DNA of 64,000 bases from positions 1,736,001 through 1,800,000 of the forward strand of contig JBDJPA010000012.1 in assembly GCA_039654915.1 (NCBI GenBank), in the 5' to 3' direction. This DNA is from Aquilaria yunnanensis. Taxonomy: Eukaryota; Streptophyta; Magnoliopsida; Malvales; Thymelaeaceae. The notes below the pieces were generated by a model. It had not been told where the DNA came from. It ran no database searches and worked only from the letters and a program-made list of their open reading frames with translations. The position numbers and the translations under genes were made by a program. This document shows positions 59,950 through 64,000 of the stretch, piece by piece; the stretch's first letter is position 1, and each line of letters begins with the position of its first letter.

Positions 59950-61682
59950 ACAACTGGGTAGAAAGCGAAGATTGAATTATATTTCTGAAGAAAATAATTT
60001 GGTATGGGAGAAACAAAATTGATTCTGGCCATTGCCAATTTCGCCGAGAGCGTTGGATGAGTTTTAGTGGGATTTGAATTTATCATTTTGGATTTATTGA
60101 AAATGAAAATTATCCTTTTGTTCGAGGATTAAGTGAGACCGGACCGCTGTTTTAAATATGGATGTGGTCGTATATCACATCTTAGATAATATTGCGAGAT
60201 GTATGCTAGAGGAGTAAAATGTCATCATCGTAATTAAGAAATAAAAAAAGCAAAAAAAAATTATAATGCACCACGGTAGATGAGAACTAATTTTCTTGAG
60301 CCATAATTCGGTGTTGAAGCAAAACCTTTCTTCACAAGCTGCTTCTTCTTCTTCTTCTTCTTCTTCTTTCGTATAAAAGAATTTAGATTGCATTTGGGGA
60401 CAATTGCGTAAGTTGCCCAAATGTATGAACAAAAAAGAAATTTTTGAAAAAAATTTTAAAATAGTTGTACAACGTTTTTTTTTTTTGTGATAAATTGCAT
60501 TTATTGCCCTTAAACCTTTTTGTTTAGTCTTTGAACTACAAAATATTGCTGAATTATTTTTAGTTAAACTTTAAAAAAGTTTCATAATTTGAAGACACTA
60601 TAAATTTTCACCATTAATTTTGTATGATGATCTCATTTAGTTATTCCATTTAATCCACTAATGATATTATGCTAACTTTGACATTATTAATAGGTAAAAC
60701 GTTAGCATATGATTGGTAGGATTTTGAGGTATCAATATAAGGTTTTTCACAATTTAAAATTTTCAAAAAATTTATGCGTTTGGTGTTGGAAAAAAAAAAA
60801 GAAGTTAGGCTAATATGATATGTAAGAAATCACCACTAATTGTTCGTCAAATTTGATATAGTATCTCAGAATTGCAATGGTTACTGAAGGACAATTAATT
60901 TGATACTGAAACAATAACTTCACTTAGGAGTTATGATTTAATTTATTCATTTATCTTCTCTTATGAAGATAAATTCTTTATTGATAGAAAAAAAATCAGA
61001 TAATCATGAATTCATGATTGTCACCGACAATGATTGTATCATGATCTTCAATGATACTTTAAAAACAAAAAACAAATTGATGCTTTTAAAAACACAAAAA
61101 TAAAATATATGCATTTTCAAAAAAATGTTAGGATGTGACATATGAACAATGTTGCTATTCTCACTGATTGTTTGGTAGGTTTCCTTCAAATTGCTGATTA
61201 TAATTTTGTCTATCTAAAAGTCTTGGAAGACATCAAGGTCATTTGTCAATTGATCATGCAGTTTGAAAAAGATTTCTATTCCTGTCGTTAGTCATTTAAT
61301 TGTTATCAATGCCCATTATCTAACCACCAGTGCACTTAGGATATCATTTACTTTGTAATGTTATTCTTCTCTTTGCTTTTATTTTCTTTTTAAGTAAAAA
61401 AAAAAGTAGAATGTGTTATGCAAGCATTTATGTAGTAAGCTTGTAAGAAAAATGCTTATAGGTTGTAAAATGTATTTATGAGTAGAGTATTTGTTAAAAT
61501 GAAAGAAAAAGTTTTTTTTTTTAAAAAAAATATGTTTCCAAGCGGAAGTGTGTAACCGAACCGAATCTTGACCGTTGAACTGCTTCCTCCAGTAGTTAAT
61601 TAGGCGCTCATGTATCTTATCTGCTGCCTTCCCTCCAAAGTCCGATCTCCATCACCTCGAGCAACGAGCTTCAGTTGCTGCA
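59950..61682. other. Intergenic, divergent promoter region
   Basis: AT-rich spacer with a (CTT)n microsatellite at 60342-60369. ORFs 60175-60432 and 61004-61189 are low in complexity. The last 130 bp before 61683 are GC-richer and are probably the PPR 5' UTR. Confidence 0.45.
60342..60369. repeat. (CTT)n microsatellite
   Basis: About nine CTT units; the source of the poly-Glu run in the unsupported minus-strand frame. Confidence 0.9.
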
Positions 61683-63500
61683 ATGGCGGCAGCCCCATCT
61701 CTGCCTATCACAACATTTCCTTCTTCAAAACCAAATGCTAAGATCTTCACAATGGAAACAACGAACCATTCATTAGACCCACTGTTTCTACTACCCAAAT
61801 GCACCTCTCTGAGAGAGATGAAGCAAGTTCAAGCTGTTGCCATCAAAACCCGTCTCCAAAACGACCTCTCTGTCCTCACCAAGCTCATCAATTTCTGCAC
61901 CAAGGATCCAACTTCAGCATCCATCTCTCATGCCCGCCAATTGTTCGACCAAATTTCTGAACCAGATATTGTGGTTTTTAACTCCATGGCTCGTGGATAC
62001 TCCCGCTCAGATACGCCTGCCAAGGCTGTTGCTCTTTTCATTCAACTCCTTTTCTCCGGTCTCCTGCCGGACGAGTACACATTCCCGTCTGTTCTCAAGG
62101 CGTGTGGGAGTATTAAGGCATTGGAAGAAGGCAAACAATTGCATTCATTGGTTATCAAAGTTGGGTTGAATGGTAACATTTATGTTAGTCCTACGCTTAT
62201 AAGTATGTATACGGAGTGTAATGCTGTGGATGCTGCTGGTCTCATCTTTGGTAATTTATTGGATCCCTGCATTGTTTCATACAATGCAATGATTATGGGG
62301 TATGCCAGAAAGAGTAGGCCGAATGAGGCTTTGTCATTGTTTCGAGAATTGCAGTTAAGAAATGTAAAGCCTACTTATGTCACAGTGCTTAGTGTTTTGT
62401 CATGTTGTGCCTTGTTGGGAGCTCTAGATTTAGGTAAGTGGGTACATGAGTACATTAAGAAACATGGATTTGAGAAGTATATTAAAGTGAGCACTGCACT
62501 AATTGATATGTACGCCAAGTGTGGGAGCTTGGAGGATGCAATATCTGTTTTTGAGAGCATGGGCATGAGAGATACACCTGCTTGGTCAGCCATGATTGTG
62601 GCATATGCGACTCATGGTCAGAGTGACAAAGCCATTGCAACCTTTGAAGAGATGGAAAAGGTGAGACTTCGACCTGATGGCATCACATTTTTGGGTCTCT
62701 TGTATGCGTGCAGTCACACTGGGTTGGTAGAGGAAGGTCGGAAGTTTTTTTCTTGTATGGTTGACAACTATGGAATTCTTCCCGGGATTAAGCACTATGG
62801 TTGCATGATAGATTTGCTTGGTAGAGCAGGACGCCTGGAGGAGGCTTACAAGTTCATCTATGAGCTGCCAATTAAGCTGACACCAATACTCTGGCGTACC
62901 TTGTTATCAGCTTGCTGTGGCCACAACAATGTTGAGCTGGGGAAACTTGTTTTAGAAAGAATTTTGGAATTAGATGATTCACATGGTGGCGATTATGTAA
63001 TTCTTTCCAACTTATGTGCTAGAGCTGGCAAATGGGAAGATGTTGATTTCTTGAGGGGATTGATGAAAGAAAAAGGGGCCGCTAAGGTTCCTGGTTGTAG
63101 CTCTATAGAGGTGGACAACATTGTACACGAGTTCTTTTCTGGGGATGGGGTCCAGTCCGTATCAACATCCTTGCATCAGGCACTTGATGAACTTGTCAAA
63201 GAATTGAAAATAGCCGGTTATGTGCCTGATACGTCTCTTGTCTTCCATCCAAATATGAGTGAACAAGAGAAGGAAATGACTCTAAGATATCATAGTGAAA
63301 AACTTGCAATTACTTTTGGACTTTTAAGTACTCCCCCAGGCACAACAATTCGAGTGGTAAAAAACCTTAGGATCTGTGGGGATTGTCATTCTGCCGCTAA
63401 AGTTATCTCTCTTATATTTGGCAGACAGATAATTCTCAGAGATGTCCAGAGATTTCATCATTTCAAAGATGGTACATGCTCTTGTGGAGATTTCTGGTGA
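61683..63500 (+). CDS. OTP85-like: PLS-class pentatricopeptide repeat protein with DYW deaminase domain, OTP85-like
   Basis: 605 residues, intronless, as is usual for PPR genes. The Ser/Thr/Pro-rich N-terminus fits an organelle transit peptide; M1 is taken as start, M24 is the alternative. PLS repeats run from about residue 90 to 425, with units such as DIVVFNSMARGYSRS, CIVSYNAMIMGYARK and STALIDMYAKCGSLEDA. E-type motifs follow (VPGCSSIEVDNIVHEFFSGD), then the DYW domain, 512-605. The deaminase signature H537-x-E539 and C565-x-x-C568 is intact, and CSC near 600 supplies further metal ligands; the C-terminus is DFW instead of DYW. Such proteins bind organellar RNA and convert C to U. Length and neighbours match Arabidopsis OTP85 (At2g02980), which edits plastid ndhD; orthology is inferred. 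Confidence 0.93.
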   Translation: MAAAPSLPITTFPSSKPNAKIFTMETTNHSLDPLFLLPKCTSLREMKQVQAVAIKTRLQNDLSVLTKLINFCTKDPTSASISHARQLFDQISEPDIVVFNSMARGYSRSDTPAKAVALFIQLLFSGLLPDEYTFPSVLKACGSIKALEEGKQLHSLVIKVGLNGNIYVSPTLISMYTECNAVDAAGLIFGNLLDPCIVSYNAMIMGYARKSRPNEALSLFRELQLRNVKPTYVTVLSVLSCCALLGALDLGKWVHEYIKKHGFEKYIKVSTALIDMYAKCGSLEDAISVFESMGMRDTPAWSAMIVAYATHGQSDKAIATFEEMEKVRLRPDGITFLGLLYACSHTGLVEEGRKFFSCMVDNYGILPGIKHYGCMIDLLGRAGRLEEAYKFIYELPIKLTPILWRTLLSACCGHNNVELGKLVLERILELDDSHGGDYVILSNLCARAGKWEDVDFLRGLMKEKGAAKVPGCSSIEVDNIVHEFFSGDGVQSVSTSLHQALDELVKELKIAGYVPDTSLVFHPNMSEQEKEMTLRYHSEKLAITFGLLSTPPGTTIRVVKNLRICGDCHSAAKVISLIFGRQIILRDVQRFHHFKDGTCSCGDFW

Positions 63501-64000
63501 TAGTATACTTACCCTGATCTGACCCTAATGATTCGGATACATCTTGGGCTCCTAGTATGATGAACATGGGGAATATTTTGCATCAAGATCCTTGTTGTCA
63601 TGATCCATACCAGAATCTGCAGAGCAAGCGGATTGACTCTCAGTTGCAAGCAGATCTAGTCATCCACATGTCCATATTGGACCAAGCAAGGCAAGTAGCA
63701 CAAAACACTGACCTGTAACTTCCTCTACAGTCTAGAAGAGAACTTATTTCAGAAGGCTAGAATTTAATGTTACTTCATAAAATCATATATATTGAAACGG
63801 CTCCTGGCATCACTGAAAGTTATCTGTTCTCATTCGAGCTTTGATCACAGGGACATACTATGTCACCATATTAACAAGAGATACAAATTGGAGTTTGAAG
63901 AAGCGGCAATAGATTGGGGTTTACAACCTCTACCACAACGATGCTGTCCATAGATCAAATTATTTCATGGATTAGATTCCATGTGTACCATTTGTGTTGA
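63501..64000. other. PPR 3' flank
   Basis: Presumed 3' UTR and downstream DNA; no other gene is visible before the window ends. Confidence 0.5.

Noticed and set aside
60175..60432. Minus-strand frame with a poly-Glu run
   Set aside because: The run is a CTT microsatellite read through; the rest is AT-biased with no domain.
1..64000. CRISPR arrays, bacterial operons, riboswitches, tRNA or rRNA genes
   Set aside because: The window is plant nuclear DNA; no regular spaced repeats and no complete cloverleaf or rRNA sequence were seen. The only tRNA-like signal is the SINE-like fragment near 33.4 kb and the retrotransposon primer-binding sites.

Overview
The window is nuclear DNA of a flowering plant, very probably a eudicot. 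It is AT-rich, its genes have GT-AG introns, and it holds a cytosolic ribosomal protein gene, a CLE signalling peptide, a DYW-type PPR editing factor, a plant RING-CH protein and plant LTR retrotransposons. The species cannot be named from the sequence.

Layout. 1-20 kb has no intact gene. It is built of repeats and transposon remnants: a tandem duplication at the left edge, a 1.45-kb Mutator-like element (6648-8101) that appears to carry the promoter and first exon of a GATA-factor gene, two large duplicated segments (about 8.84 and 10.78 kb), a dispersed repeat pair (12.1 and 18.8 kb) and a foldback element (19552-19939). The genes lie between 20.9 and 63.5 kb: a CLE45-like peptide precursor (-), a seven-exon RING-CH membrane protein (-), intronless RPL27A/uL15 (+), an eight-exon apyrase of the APY6 type (-), an unrecognised three-exon gene (- , 58.8-59.6 kb) and an intronless DYW PPR protein resembling OTP85 (+). 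Exon chains were built by hand from splice sites. The reading phase closes across the RING-CH gene (273 aa) and the apyrase (522 aa).

Between the apyrase and the PPR gene sits a nested retrotransposon pair. A 4.67-kb Ty1/copia element on the minus strand (42333-57634, 217-bp LTRs, Ale-like) is split inside its integrase region by a 10.6-kb Ty3/gypsy chromovirus on the plus strand (44699-55323, Tekay-like). The gypsy LTRs are 2735 bp, identical on visual comparison, and flanked by a perfect GGGAC target duplication.

The genes do not form a pathway. From memory, RING-CH, APY6 and OTP85 are also consecutive in Arabidopsis (At2g02960, At2g02970, At2g02980), so this is an old syntenic block into which RPL27A, MITEs and the nested retrotransposons have been placed. 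I found no convincing new multi-gene system. The most unusual items are the nested elements and their terminal and coding oddities, the GATA-carrying MULE, and the unknown gene at 59 kb.
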